Assembly: GCA_963724495.1 (NCBI GenBank)
Contig: CAVRUZ010000003.1
Span: 1-64,000, forward strand
Source: CAVRUZ01 sp963724495
Lineage (GTDB): Bacteria; Actinomycetota; Actinomycetes; Propionibacteriales; DAIQRJ01
Length of the DNA: 64,000 bases
Direction: 5' to 3'
Shown here one piece after another: positions 8,717 through 17,366 of the stretch (positions within the stretch are counted from its first letter, which is position 1; each line of letters starts with the position of its first letter). A program made the translations under genes and the position numbers. The notes under the pieces are model-generated. The model was not told the DNA's origin and ran no database searches. It saw nothing but the letters and a program-made list of their open reading frames with translations.

Positions 8717-9559
8717 TCAGTGCCGGTTCACGAAGGCCAGCACGTCATGAGGTACGCGTCTGCTGGTGCCCACCTTCATGTGGCCCTGCCCCTGGTACCG
8801 AACAAGCGCGCAGTTCGGGATCAGCCGGTGGGTCTCCTCGACCACCTCGATGGGATAGAACCGATCGCGGTCACCGCAGACAAGAACTACCGGCACCTCG
8901 ATGCGCTGGAGCTCCGCCCGAGCGTCGAACGCGATCTCCGCCTCTACTTCGACCAGGAGGTCCCCGGCCGGGTAGTTCTTCCCCGAGAGCAGGCTGCGGC
9001 CGATGAAGGGGCCGATCAGCCGGCGGAGCCACCGGCTGCGCTCGCCCGGAAGCACGTACTCGGCGAAGGCCGCCCCAACGCTGCCCACCTGGCCGCTGGC
9101 CTGACCAAGCGCGGCGGCCAGGTGGGAGTCCACCTCCTTGCCCTCGGTACTGACCTCGGCGGCGGCGACGACGATGGCGACGTGACCACAGCACTCACCG
9201 TGGCGCGCGGCGAGGTACAGCGCGATCATCCCGCCGTACGACTCACCCACGACGAGGTCGACCCGACCTCCGAGATCCGTGGAGATCATGTCCGCGTAGT
9301 CACCCGCCATGTCGGCGATGCTGTGTCCGGCTGGCATGTTCCTGCGGCGGGTGACGTACCAGACGGCGTAGCCCGCTTCGACGAACGGGTCGAACCAGCG
9401 CCGTGACATCCGGAACGACATCCCCGTCGGGATGCCGCTGCCAGGACCTCCCGGCAGAAAGAGGAGCACCTTCGGCCCGCTACCCCAGGTCAGGAACTCC
9501 ATCCCGTTCGCGGACGTCCCTGTACGCAGCCCGGGCACGCTTCCCATGCCGCACACCAC
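8717..9559 (-). CDS. Alpha/beta-hydrolase
   Basis: 280 residues. The fold is recognisable from the oxyanion region (FLPGGPGSG, about 35-43), the nucleophile elbow GESYGG near residue 104, and an aspartate and a histidine in CGDRDRFYP and GQGHMKV near the C-terminus. The substrate cannot be deduced. ATG at residue 5 (9547) is an equally likely start. It converges on the ABC operon with only eight bases between the stops and lies 19 bases downstream of the globin-ankyrin gene on the same strand, so the two may be co-transcribed. Confidence 0.85.
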   Translation of the reverse strand: MVCGMGSVPGLRTGTSANGMEFLTWGSGPKVLLFLPGGPGSGIPTGMSFRMSRRWFDPFVEAGYAVWYVTRRRNMPAGHSIADMAGDYADMISTDLGGRVDLVVGESYGGMIALYLAARHGECCGHVAIVVAAAEVSTEGKEVDSHLAAALGQASGQVGSVGAAFAEYVLPGERSRWLRRLIGPFIGRSLLSGKNYPAGDLLVEVEAEIAFDARAELQRIEVPVVLVCGDRDRFYPIEVVEETHRLIPNCALVRYQGQGHMKVGTSRRVPHDVLAFVNRH

Positions 9560-9578
9560 CCTCTCCGACTTTCTCCAA

Positions 9579-10976
9579 TCAGCGTTCGTGCTTCCACGTC
9601 TTCAGTAGATCTCTCACGCTGTCCCGGTCGACGTTTCGAGCCGAGTCCTCCAACCAGTCGAGAGGCGTGCGACCGCGACTGTCCGTGGCCGCCGGATCTG
9701 CGCCGTGATCGAGGAGCACCACCATGGTCTGGAGGAAGCCGGCCTTGGTGGCGTAATGGAGGGCCGTCGCATCGAGAGTCCCGACACCTCCGGTCCGGCC
9801 AGGCTCGCCGCTACGGCGATCGTCCGCGCGAGCACCATGTCGGAGCAGCGCTCGAACGTAGTCTGGATCGTCTTTCCGGCCATGGTTGCCCGTGCAGCTC
9901 GCGCCGATCCAGGAGCCGGCGGAGTCGATCGATGCACCATGACTCTCGAGCAGTGGAGCGAGCACGGGGTGGAGCACCCAGCGTCCGACGCCGATGCGGC
10001 TCGCGTCGGCGCCGTGCGTCAACAAGAGCTCGACCATCCGCACGTCCTCCCGGCCGGCGGCACCGCGGAGCGCGCGCACTCCGCCGCTGGTCAACTGGCC
10101 TACGTGGTCGAGGAGGAGACGCAGTGCCTCAACCTGCCCGCCCGCGACCGCATGGTCGACTGGCGTGATGTCGAGAACGTCGACCGCCGGATCCGTCGCC
10201 TGAGCCAGCCTGGTTGTTGCCAGCAGCATCTGCTCGAGCGAGGGGAGATCCCCAAGAAACGCAGACGTGAAGATGTCCTCTCGCGCCCCGGCGGCAATCA
10301 GCACTTCCTCCACTGAGGTACGCCTCTTCATGCGCGCCGAGCACAGGGGAGTCACGTACAGCACCCGCTCGAACGCTTGGCCGGCGACGCCAACGGGAAG
10401 GTAGAACGGGTGATCCGGCCCGACTCCACGGTCCAGGAGCAGCTTGACGACGTTCCTGCGGCCAGCCAGCGAGGCTGCCTGCATGATCGCCGCGGCGTAG
10501 CTGGGCCGAAGGAGATCGGGTGACTCGACCAGTGCCGCGTCGAGCGCGGCGACATCGCCCTGACGAGCCAACCACGCAGCGTGCGTGACGGTGCGCTTTC
10601 CCTTGCCCCGCCAGGACACGTCGAGAGTTGCGTCTTCACTCGCCGACCGTGCGGTTTCGTTGACGAGTGACAATGCCAGCGATCGGGCTTCCGCGAATAT
10701 CGCCGTGCGGTCGTCGTCAGTCCCGACGGTCGCCGCCAAGGCCTGGCGGAAGTGGCTCAGCCAGCGACCGGCGAGCGAGCGGGTGATCTTCAGGCTGTCG
10801 TGGCGGTTTCCCAGGTCGGCATGAGCTTCCTCGGTGTAGCGGCGCGGACCACCCAGCCATTCAGCGAAGAAGAGCTTCTGCATGGCCCGACCCTCGAACA
10901 GGTCCCTGGGAAACAGCGGCCGCAGTAACCGGTCCTCCTCGAAACCGTCGTAGAGGCGATCCACAAGCGAGTCCAC
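9579..10976 (-). CDS. Truncated-globin-like domain fused to ankyrin repeats
   Basis: 465 residues from GTG 10976. The first about 100 residues follow the group II truncated haemoglobin (GlbO) pattern: VDSLVDRLYDGFEEDRLLRPLFP, then FFAEWLGGPRRYTEE, HADLGNRH and RWLSHFRQALAA. From about residue 140 to the end there are at least five ankyrin-type repeats (for example VVKLLLDRGV, EALRLLLDHV, MVELLLTHGAD, MVVLLDHGADPAA). The globin's first helix (LFDRIGGQPTV) is encoded in frame just upstream (10974-11006), yet no ATG, GTG or TTG precedes it before a stop near 11088. The true start is therefore a rare codon (CTG 11006) or is hidden by a base error. The haem-binding residues need an alignment. Confidence 0.75.
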   Translation of the reverse strand: MDSLVDRLYDGFEEDRLLRPLFPRDLFEGRAMQKLFFAEWLGGPRRYTEEAHADLGNRHDSLKITRSLAGRWLSHFRQALAATVGTDDDRTAIFAEARSLALSLVNETARSASEDATLDVSWRGKGKRTVTHAAWLARQGDVAALDAALVESPDLLRPSYAAAIMQAASLAGRRNVVKLLLDRGVGPDHPFYLPVGVAGQAFERVLYVTPLCSARMKRRTSVEEVLIAAGAREDIFTSAFLGDLPSLEQMLLATTRLAQATDPAVDVLDITPVDHAVAGGQVEALRLLLDHVGQLTSGGVRALRGAAGREDVRMVELLLTHGADASRIGVGRWVLHPVLAPLLESHGASIDSAGSWIGASCTGNHGRKDDPDYVRALLRHGARADDRRSGEPGRTGGVGTLDATALHYATKAGFLQTMVVLLDHGADPAATDSRGRTPLDWLEDSARNVDRDSVRDLLKTWKHER

Positions 10977-11087
10977 CGTCGGCTGCCCGCCGATCCGATC
11001 GAACAGACCGGTATCGCGGAACGGCCGAAAGCTCGGTGCGTGGTCGAGAAGGGCGCGGTGTTGACAGGTCGGGGTTGGACGCGCGGG

Positions 11088-11525
11088 TCACAGGACCAGG
11101 TCGCTCTGGCAGACGAACACCTCGAAGTGCGCAGCCGCCCGCACCGGATCGATGGCGCCCTCAGCGATGCACACTTCGTTGTTCAGCCAGGCGTACTGCT
11201 CGTTCTCGGACTCGAACAGGGTCATCAACAGCTGCCGTCCGACCTCCTCCCCGTCCTGTTCGACGAAGACGGTTCGGCCGGTGAGATCGAAGAAGACCTC
11301 GGCGGACTCGGCCGTAGCGATCACCCCACGGGTGTTGGGCAACATCACCCCGTCACCCCGCCGGTTCGGCTGGTTGGACCATTGCACCGATCCTGAGAGC
11401 CGGTCGCCGGCGACAGTGCCCTCTCCCAGGCCCCAGCCAACTCCGGACTCGCCCACGTACGGGCGAGCCAGATGAAACTCGCTCGTGTAGCTCAACTCCA
11501 TGCTGCACAACCGGTCGAGACGCAT
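11088..11525 (-). CDS. DUF3237-family protein
   Basis: 145 residues. MELSYTSEFHLARP, GWGLGEGTVAGDRLSGSVQWSNQPN and the later FFDLTGRTVFVEQ segment match DUF3237, a small beta-barrel family of unknown function. The start at ATG 11525 is preceded by AGGGAG; ATG 11501 (MELSYTSEF) would also fit the family. It is followed closely by the globin-ankyrin gene on the same strand. Confidence 0.7.
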   Translation of the reverse strand: MRLDRLCSMELSYTSEFHLARPYVGESGVGWGLGEGTVAGDRLSGSVQWSNQPNRRGDGVMLPNTRGVIATAESAEVFFDLTGRTVFVEQDGEEVGRQLLMTLFESENEQYAWLNNEVCIAEGAIDPVRAAAHFEVFVCQSDLVL

Positions 11526-11625
11526 GGGTCACTCCCTGACTGACTCGCCGAACCCGGCGAGTGCGGTCATCCTGGGGAGTTCCGATGCTGACTGTCAACG
11601 CCCACAGTTGGCCCGATGCGCCGGG

Positions 11626-12216
11626 TCAGCCATGGCGTGCCGCCGCCGCTGGAGCGGCGGTGGCCAGCGTGAAGAACTCGGCACGGGCCGGGCCATGGCT
11701 GCGCAGGTGGCCTCGCAAGGCGGACGTGACCGTTGTGGATTGGGCGGCGCCGACGCCGCGGACGGTCATGCACAGGTGCTCAGCCTCCACGACGACGCCG
11801 ACCCCGCGGGGCGAGACGTGTTCCTCGAGCCAGTCAGCTACCTGTTGGGTCAACCGCTCCTGCACCTGTGGACGGCGAGAGAACAACTCGACCACCCTGG
11901 CCAGCTTGGACAATCCCAGAATCCGCTCCCCGGGGAGGTAGCCCACATGCGCGATTCCCACGAACGGAAGCAGGTGGTGTTCGCAGACCGACCGCACGGG
12001 GATCGAGCGGGCGATGATCAGCTCGTCGTAGCCGGCGTCGTTGGGGAACGTGGTCAGGTCGAAAGGTCGGGGGCTGAACATCTCGGCGTAGGCGCGGGCC
12101 ATCCGCGCCGGCGTGGCGGCCAGGCTCTCGGTCTGGACGTCCACCCCGAGTGCGACAAGGAACGCGGTCGCTGCGTGCGCAGCCGCGTTCAGGTCGACAC
12201 CGCGCGCGGTCTCCAC
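11626..12216 (-). CDS. folE: GTP cyclohydrolase I (probable paralogue)
   Basis: 196 residues from GTG 12216, the usual size of the enzyme that converts GTP to 7,8-dihydroneopterin triphosphate, first step of folate and pterin synthesis. The zinc and catalytic region VCEHHLLPFVG is intact, followed by YLPGERILGLSKLARVVELFSRRPQVQERLT and the second zinc Cys region EAEHLCMTVRGV. The frame is open further upstream (to 12360), but that part is low in family similarity and contains a perfect hairpin, so I treat it as leader. The standard actinobacterial folE lies with ftsH and folate genes; here it is alone and divergent from a Cys-rich regulator, which suggests a conditionally expressed second copy. 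Confidence 0.88.
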   Translation of the reverse strand: METARGVDLNAAAHAATAFLVALGVDVQTESLAATPARMARAYAEMFSPRPFDLTTFPNDAGYDELIIARSIPVRSVCEHHLLPFVGIAHVGYLPGERILGLSKLARVVELFSRRPQVQERLTQQVADWLEEHVSPRGVGVVVEAEHLCMTVRGVGAAQSTTVTSALRGHLRSHGPARAEFFTLATAAPAAAARHG

Positions 12217-12252
12217 GACGCGGAGGCCAGACCGCGGTGGTTCGGTCGGATT

Positions 12253-12279
12253 GCGAGCCGAGATCGATTCTCGGCTCGC
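12253..12279 (-). promoter_or_regulatory. Hairpin in the folE leader
   Basis: GCGAGCCGAGA at 12253-12263 and its exact complement at 12269-12279 flank a five-base loop. If folE starts at GTG 12216 this 11-bp stem lies in its 5' leader, about 40 bases upstream. There is no T-run, so it is a dyad or RNA structure rather than an intrinsic terminator. Confidence 0.4.
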
Positions 12280-12392
12280 AGGATTGAGGTCATGACGCCG
12301 TCCTGGAGGAGGCATCCGCGGTACCAGGGCGGAACGCGCGCGCCAGTCTGGCCAGCGCAATCAGAGGTACCGGCATCGTTGACCCCTTCGTG

Positions 12393-12455
12393 TAAAGGAC
12401 AGTAGTCTCGACGTTAGAACGTACCCCGGTCTTTCGTCAAGTGGTCTGTCCTTTA
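12393..12455. promoter_or_regulatory. Inverted repeat between folE and its divergent regulator
   Basis: TAAAGGACAG at 12393-12402 and the exact complement CTGTCCTTTA at 12446-12455 face each other with a 53-base centre-to-centre distance, close to five helical turns. The right arm ends 12 bases before the regulator's ATG. This is what two half-sites for one dimeric repressor controlling both divergent genes would look like. Confidence 0.55.
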
Positions 12456-12467
12456 GAAAGTTGGTCG

Positions 12468-13190
12468 ATGAGCACCGACGATCTCGCCGATCGGTTGGCG
12501 GGCATCGCCGCGCTTGCCGACCCGATGCGGCGTGACCTCTACCTGTACGTCTGTTCTGAATCAGACCCGGTCAGCCGGGACCAGGCCGCGGCCGCTTTGG
12601 GTATCCCCCGCCACACGGCCAAGTTCCACCTCGACAAGCTGGCCGAGGACGGACTGCTCGACACCGATTTCAAGCGGCTCTCCGACCGACGCGGTCCGGG
12701 CGCAGGCCGCCCCACCAAGCGGTACACGCGGTCCGGGCTGCAGGTCTCGGTGACGATGCCCGAGCGCAGGTACGACCTTGCCGGCGAGTTGCTGGCTCGT
12801 GCGGTCGAGCAGGCAACCGTCGACGGTCGCGACGTCGGCGAGGCCCTGCACGCGGCCGCCACCGAGTGGGGACGCTCCGTCGGCGACGCGGTCGTGGCGG
12901 CTGTAGGTGCTCGCCCAAGTCGGGACCGGCTCGTGAACGCGACCTGCGAAGCACTCACGCGCAACGGCTACGAGCCGCATCAACAGGGCGACCGCATCGA
13001 GTTGGGGAACTGTCCCTTTGACACCCTGGCGCGTGCTCACACTCAGCTCATGTGCGGGATGAACCTGGCCGTCCTGGATGCCGTGACCGACCGAGTCCCG
13101 AGAATGGGCCTGACGGCGCAACTCGACCCGTCTCCAGGTCGATGCTGCGTGGTCTTCGAGCCAGCGGAGACCTCAGCGGGCCTCGGCTAG
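12468..13190 (+). CDS. ArsR-like (COG2345/SufR-type) Cys-rich regulator
   Basis: 240 residues from ATG 12468. The N-terminal winged helix (LADPMRRDLYLYVCS, then RDQAAAALGIPRHTAKFHLDKLAEDGLLD) is followed by a C-terminal domain with NCPFDTLARAH, MCGMN and RCCVVF. That Cys pattern is shared with the COG2345 group, which includes the iron-sulphur regulator SufR, where these cysteines hold a cluster. Ligand binding here is therefore a reasonable inference, not shown. GTG 12441 would add nine residues, but ATG 12468 starts just before the fold. It is divergent from folE across the inverted repeat and probably regulates both genes. Confidence 0.82.
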   Translation: MSTDDLADRLAGIAALADPMRRDLYLYVCSESDPVSRDQAAAALGIPRHTAKFHLDKLAEDGLLDTDFKRLSDRRGPGAGRPTKRYTRSGLQVSVTMPERRYDLAGELLARAVEQATVDGRDVGEALHAAATEWGRSVGDAVVAAVGARPSRDRLVNATCEALTRNGYEPHQQGDRIELGNCPFDTLARAHTQLMCGMNLAVLDAVTDRVPRMGLTAQLDPSPGRCCVVFEPAETSAGLG

Positions 13191-13390
13191 GCAAACCCCG
13201 TCACTTCAGAGCTCGTCACAGCGACTGCCGAAGTCGACTGTCTGATGGGTCGGTGGAATCGATCGTGTCCTGGTTGGACATCACCGGCCACCAGCATTGC
13301 TCGACATGTTTGGCCAACTGACACACTCGGACCGTGCAGCACCCCTGGGCCGACGACTGCCATCGATCGCTGACGCGGCGACGGGTGAGC

Positions 13391-13993
13391 ATGCCCCGCA
13401 CCAGGCCACGGCGTCCGGCGGCTCGGCGGCTTCGGTTCCTGATCCCCGTCCTCGCCCTCCTGACCGCGACGGCCTGCGCCACGCCGGATTCCCCTGCGGC
13501 AACGCGCACGACTCCATCGCCGTCGACGTCCACCTCGACGCCCACGCCCCCGCCCACGTCGGTCAGCACCGTCGTGACCGCCAGCCAGGTCGCTGCCGTC
13601 CGCAAGGAGGCGGCCGGGCAGGGGGCGGTGGTGACCTTCGCGCGCACAGATCCCAGCGGCATCGTCGTGGTGCGCCCGGTAGCGGGTCATGGAAGCAAGA
13701 TCAGCGCACAGTCGCTGGCGACAGTCGTCGAGGCAGAGGGCGATCCCGCGGTCGAGGTGAAGGTGGCGAGCACGGGGATTCGGAGGCAGCGCCTGTCCGC
13801 CGAGTTCGAGCGGTATGCCGCGAGCCACTCCCGGCCAGGGGTCTACCTCGAGTTCGCCTACCGCAACGACCACTCGGTCTTCACGCTTGCCACCAATGCC
13901 CCGGTCGAGTCGCTGCGTTCCCTGCTGCGCGAACACCGCGACGACCTGGTGGTCACCTACGCCACCCCTGGGTGCCAGGTCTGCGGCGGGTAA
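13391..13993 (+). CDS. Predicted lipoprotein, function unknown
   Basis: 200 residues from ATG 13391. The N-terminus is an arginine-rich n-region (PRTRPRRPAARRLR), a hydrophobic core (FLIPVLALLTA) and a lipobox ending in TATAC near residue 28. A Ser/Thr/Pro linker follows (residues about 35-60). The mature part has no family I recognise and ends in a CQVC pair. It is probably exported and anchored to the outer face of the membrane. It stands upstream of the MmcQ gene with a short gap. Confidence 0.65.
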   Translation: MPRTRPRRPAARRLRFLIPVLALLTATACATPDSPAATRTTPSPSTSTSTPTPPPTSVSTVVTASQVAAVRKEAAGQGAVVTFARTDPSGIVVVRPVAGHGSKISAQSLATVVEAEGDPAVEVKVASTGIRRQRLSAEFERYAASHSRPGVYLEFAYRNDHSVFTLATNAPVESLRSLLREHRDDLVVTYATPGCQVCGG

Positions 13994-14018
13994 CACCGGC
14001 AGCAGGCAGGATGCCGCC

Positions 14019-14426
14019 ATGGTGCGTGCGCGCAAGGCCCGGATCGCTGACGTGGATGAGATCGCCCTCGACCTGCCGGAGGTCGAGCAGTCGGAGGGCG
14101 AGCGGCCGAGCTACTCGGTCAACGGCAAGGTTTTCATCGTCCGTCGCGGTCCGCGCAAGGATGCGATCGATCCGGACACCGGCGAGATGCTCGATGACGT
14201 CGTGTACTTCCACTGCCGCCTGCAGGACAAGGAGGCGATGGTGGCCGACGAGAGCGTGCCCTGGTTCACCACTCCGCACTTCAACGGGTATCCCGCCGTG
14301 CTGTTGCGGGAGTCGAGGATCGGCGAGCTGACCCGCGCGGAACTGGCGGAGGTCATCACCGATGCCTGGCTGATCCGGGCACCGAAGCGGGTCTCGAAGC
14401 GCTGGCTCGCCGACCAGTCGCGGTAG
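14019..14426 (+). CDS. MmcQ/YjbR-family DNA-binding protein
   Basis: 135 residues from ATG 14019. VDEIALDLPEVEQSEG near the start, SYSVNGKVFIVRRG, a central substrate-like loop and WLIRAPKRVSKRWLA at the end match the MmcQ/YjbR (DUF419) family. Members have a CyaY-like fold and are annotated as DNA-binding, with no defined role. Confidence 0.75.
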   Translation: MVRARKARIADVDEIALDLPEVEQSEGERPSYSVNGKVFIVRRGPRKDAIDPDTGEMLDDVVYFHCRLQDKEAMVADESVPWFTTPHFNGYPAVLLRESRIGELTRAELAEVITDAWLIRAPKRVSKRWLADQSR

Positions 14427-14526
14427 AGCGGCCCGAGCACACGGCTCGTAATTCGGTCGCTCGCCGCCGGGCACCGACCTAGGCTCCCCGCCATGGGTTG
14501 CCGCCGGTTCTTCGTGATGGTCCGCC

Positions 14527-15108
14527 GTGCCCGGGGCAGCGTCATCAGGGCAGCGCCATCAGGGCAGCTCATCAAGGGCAGCTTCATCAGGGGCAGGGGC
14601 CCGTCGAGCCTGGGGTTGGCACGCCCTCGAGGCTGACTGGGCCGATCGCATCGTCCACGACTCGCCGGTACGTGCCGGCGACCTCGTGCTCGACCTGGGC
14701 GCAGGCGAGGGTGCGCTGACCGCACCGCTGGCCGCGACTGGAGCCCGGGTCCTGGCCATCGAGCTGCACGCCGGACGGGCGAAGTGCCTGCGAGAACGAT
14801 TCGCCGGAACGCGGGTCACGGTGGTCGAGGTGTCGCTGAGCGATCTCGTGTTGCCGCACCGGCCGTTTCGCGTCGTGGCCAACCCGCCGTTCGACCGGGC
14901 GAGTCAGCTCGTGCGGACGCTGTTGACCTCGCCGCACCTGCTGTCGGCTGACCTCGTCCTCCAACGCGGCGCGGTGCGTGGTCTGCTCGACCGCGCACCC
15001 GCCCGCAGTCGCCGCCATCTGCTCAGCACCGGGCGGCAGGTTCCGCGTCGTGCCTTCCGACCCGCACCACGGGTCGACTCGACGGTCCTGCAGATCCGGC
15101 GCCGTTGA
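14527..15108 (+). CDS. Erm-type 23S rRNA (adenine-N6) methyltransferase
   Basis: 193 residues from GTG 14527. The SAM-binding motif LDLGAGEGALTAPLAA and catalytic motif VVANPPFDRASQ (N-P-P-F) place it in the RrnA/Erm family; RRAWGWHALEADWADRIV just before is the short Erm N-terminus. Enzymes of this group methylate A2058 of 23S rRNA and give macrolide-lincosamide-streptogramin resistance. The protein is short (Erm proteins are about 240-290), lacking most of the C-terminal domain, as some actinobacterial Erm proteins do. The first about 25 codons lie in a tandem repeat and do not look like family sequence, so the exact start is uncertain. Confidence 0.8.
   Translation: MPGAASSGQRHQGSSSRAASSGAGARRAWGWHALEADWADRIVHDSPVRAGDLVLDLGAGEGALTAPLAATGARVLAIELHAGRAKCLRERFAGTRVTVVEVSLSDLVLPHRPFRVVANPPFDRASQLVRTLLTSPHLLSADLVLQRGAVRGLLDRAPARSRRHLLSTGRQVPRRAFRPAPRVDSTVLQIRRR
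14532..14597 (+). repeat. Tandem repeat, about 14-bp unit, 4-5 copies
   Basis: The unit GGGCAGC-NN-CATCA recurs at roughly 14-base steps across the beginning of the Erm frame with small length differences (GCGTCATCA, GCGCCATCA, GCTCATCAA, GCTTCATCAG). Because 14 is not a multiple of three, copy-number change would switch the reading frame of anything starting upstream. Confidence 0.65.
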
Positions 15109-15123
15109 CGGTCCGAGCCATCG

Positions 15124-17232
15124 TCAGGCCGGCGGAACCAGCCCGGTGTGGTGAGCCGCGAACGCCAGCGCGTCCGCCCACTCGGCCGCCACCATCGCGG
15201 TGGGCTTGCCCATGCCGTGTCCCGTCGACGTCTCGATGCGCGCCAGCACCGGACGGTCGGCGGCCTGGGCCGCCTGCAGGGTGGCCGTGAACTTGTGGCT
15301 GTGCAGAGGAACGACGCGGTCGTCGTGGTCGCCGGTGAGGACGAGCGTCGCCGGATACCTGGTCCCCGGACGCACGTTGTGCAACGGCGAGTACTTCAGC
15401 GCGTTCGCGAACTCGGCCTCCACGTCGGGGTTGCCGTAGTCGGAGATCCAAGCTGCGCCGATGGTGAACTTGTGGAAGCGCAGGATGTCGAGCACGCCGA
15501 CCCCTGGGATCGCCACGGCCGCGAGATCGGGCCGCTGGGTCATCACCGCACCCACGAGCAGACCGCCATTGCTGCGGCCATGGATCGCCAGCTGGGCGGG
15601 AGTGGTGACGCCAGTCTCGCTCAGGTGCTCACCAACGGCGATGAAGTCGTCGAAGACGTGCTGCTTGTTCGCGAGGCGACCGTCCTCGTACCACTCGGTC
15701 CCGTACTCGCCGCCACCACGAAGGTTGGCGATCGCGACCACTCCGCCGGCTGCCAGCCAGCCGGCGAACCCCGCCGAATAGTTCGCCAGTACAGGGATCT
15801 TGAACCCGCCATAGCCGTAGAGCAGGGTCGGCCGGGGACCGTCCGCGGGCGAATCAGTGGAGCGGATCAAGAAGTAGGGGACCTGCGTCCCGTCGGCGCT
15901 GGTTGCCCGCCGGCGTTCCGTCGTGATCTCCGGCGGGACGAAGGTCGACGTCCCCTGCGGCACCAGATCGGCAAGATCGCGGAGTTCGCCGGTCGAGGCC
16001 GAGAATCCGTAAGCCTGGATGGGAGTCGTGACCGTCGAGAGCCCAAGGAAGCCTTCGTCGTCACCCTCCCGGCAGTCCCAGCCGGCGATGGCACCTGCGC
16101 CGATTTCCAGTTGTTCGGCATCCTGACCGTGCCGGTGCAGCGCGACAACCGGCTGGGCATCCGCCAGGGAGATGGTCACCAGGGCATCGGCGGCTGCCGC
16201 AACCCCCGCGATGGTGTCGTCGCCGGACGGGACGGCCTCGACAAGCTCGGGCAGCCCGCTTCCCTGATACGCATCGAGGTCGACCATCACCACCCGGCCG
16301 CGTGGAGCGTCGAGGTCGGTGAAGAAGTACAGGTTCGTTCCGTCGGCCGCGATGTAGCCGAACTCGGCGATGGGCTCGTCGAACAGCTTGATCGGTTCGC
16401 CAAGCCTGCTGACCCCGTCGGTTGAGTCGATCCTGTACACCCACACGCGGTTCTTGCTCTCGGTGCCCTCCGCGATCGAGACGACGGCGTAGTGGTGGTC
16501 CTCACTGATCTGCACCCAGGGCAACAGCTGGTCGTTCTCCGGGAAGTGCAGGACCAGGTCGTCCTCGGACTGGTGGGTGCCGAGTCGGTGCAGCATCAGG
16601 CGCCCGCCACCGAGGGCTGCAGTGGTCGTCCCATCGGCCCGTCCACTGTCCGGAAAGCTCAGGTACAGATAGGAATTGTTGTCCGGCAGCCAGCTCGGCA
16701 GGCTGAACTTGGTCTGGTCGACGACATCGTCGGTGTCCTCGCCGGTGGCGACGTCGCGGATCCGGAACGTGTGCCAGTCGCTGCCACCCTCGCTCACGGC
16801 GTAGGCGAGGAAGCGGCCGTCGGGGGAAACGGAGAAGCCGGAGACCGACGTGGTGCCGTCGGTCGACAGGGTGTTGGGGTCGAGGATCACCCGGCCGCCG
16901 GCAAGCAGCGCATCGATGCTGTCGGCCACGAACCACACGTCCTGGTTCTGGGTTCCGTCGTTGCGGCTGACGAAGTACCAGCCCGACTTCTTCTCCGGCA
17001 CTCCTGCGCGAGGACGGTGCAGGATCGCGGACAGCGTGTCGGTGAACCACTGGCGGTGTGGCAACGCGGCGAGGTGCGACTGGGTGACCTCGTTCTGGCG
17101 GCGGACCCACTCGGCTGTGTCGCTCGAGTCGGCATCCTCGAGCCACCGGTACGGATCGGCGATCTTCGTGCCGAAGTGGTCTTCGACGACGTCGTCCCGA
17201 CGGGTCTGCGGGTACGAGATCTCTGCGGTCAT
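15124..17232 (-). CDS. Prolyl oligopeptidase (S9A serine peptidase)
   Basis: 702 residues from ATG 17232, the normal length for cytosolic prolyl oligopeptidase, which cleaves short peptides after proline. The N-terminus (YPQTRRDDVVEDHFGTKIADPYRWLED) and beta-propeller are typical. The catalytic part has GRSNGG (Ser near 554), GDHDDRVVP (Asp near 637) and STGHG (His near 671). No signal peptide is seen. It converges on the Erm gene with a 15-base gap. Confidence 0.93.
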   Translation of the reverse strand: MTAEISYPQTRRDDVVEDHFGTKIADPYRWLEDADSSDTAEWVRRQNEVTQSHLAALPHRQWFTDTLSAILHRPRAGVPEKKSGWYFVSRNDGTQNQDVWFVADSIDALLAGGRVILDPNTLSTDGTTSVSGFSVSPDGRFLAYAVSEGGSDWHTFRIRDVATGEDTDDVVDQTKFSLPSWLPDNNSYLYLSFPDSGRADGTTTAALGGGRLMLHRLGTHQSEDDLVLHFPENDQLLPWVQISEDHHYAVVSIAEGTESKNRVWVYRIDSTDGVSRLGEPIKLFDEPIAEFGYIAADGTNLYFFTDLDAPRGRVVMVDLDAYQGSGLPELVEAVPSGDDTIAGVAAAADALVTISLADAQPVVALHRHGQDAEQLEIGAGAIAGWDCREGDDEGFLGLSTVTTPIQAYGFSASTGELRDLADLVPQGTSTFVPPEITTERRRATSADGTQVPYFLIRSTDSPADGPRPTLLYGYGGFKIPVLANYSAGFAGWLAAGGVVAIANLRGGGEYGTEWYEDGRLANKQHVFDDFIAVGEHLSETGVTTPAQLAIHGRSNGGLLVGAVMTQRPDLAAVAIPGVGVLDILRFHKFTIGAAWISDYGNPDVEAEFANALKYSPLHNVRPGTRYPATLVLTGDHDDRVVPLHSHKFTATLQAAQAADRPVLARIETSTGHGMGKPTAMVAAEWADALAFAAHHTGLVPPA

Positions 17233-17366
17233 GGCTCTCCTCGACACAGCCGGGCAGGTCGCGGTCACCCTAGCGAGCGGTGCGACGAGGCGACACGCAT
17301 TACCAGGCGGCCCGGATCGCAGGCAGCGACCGGAATATCCGAACGCACGGGCCGGTTGCCAGCACC

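Noticed and set aside
10861..11091. Small minus-strand gene overlapping the globin start
   Set aside because: It is an out-of-frame reading of the globin-domain region. It could only matter as the displaced start of that gene.
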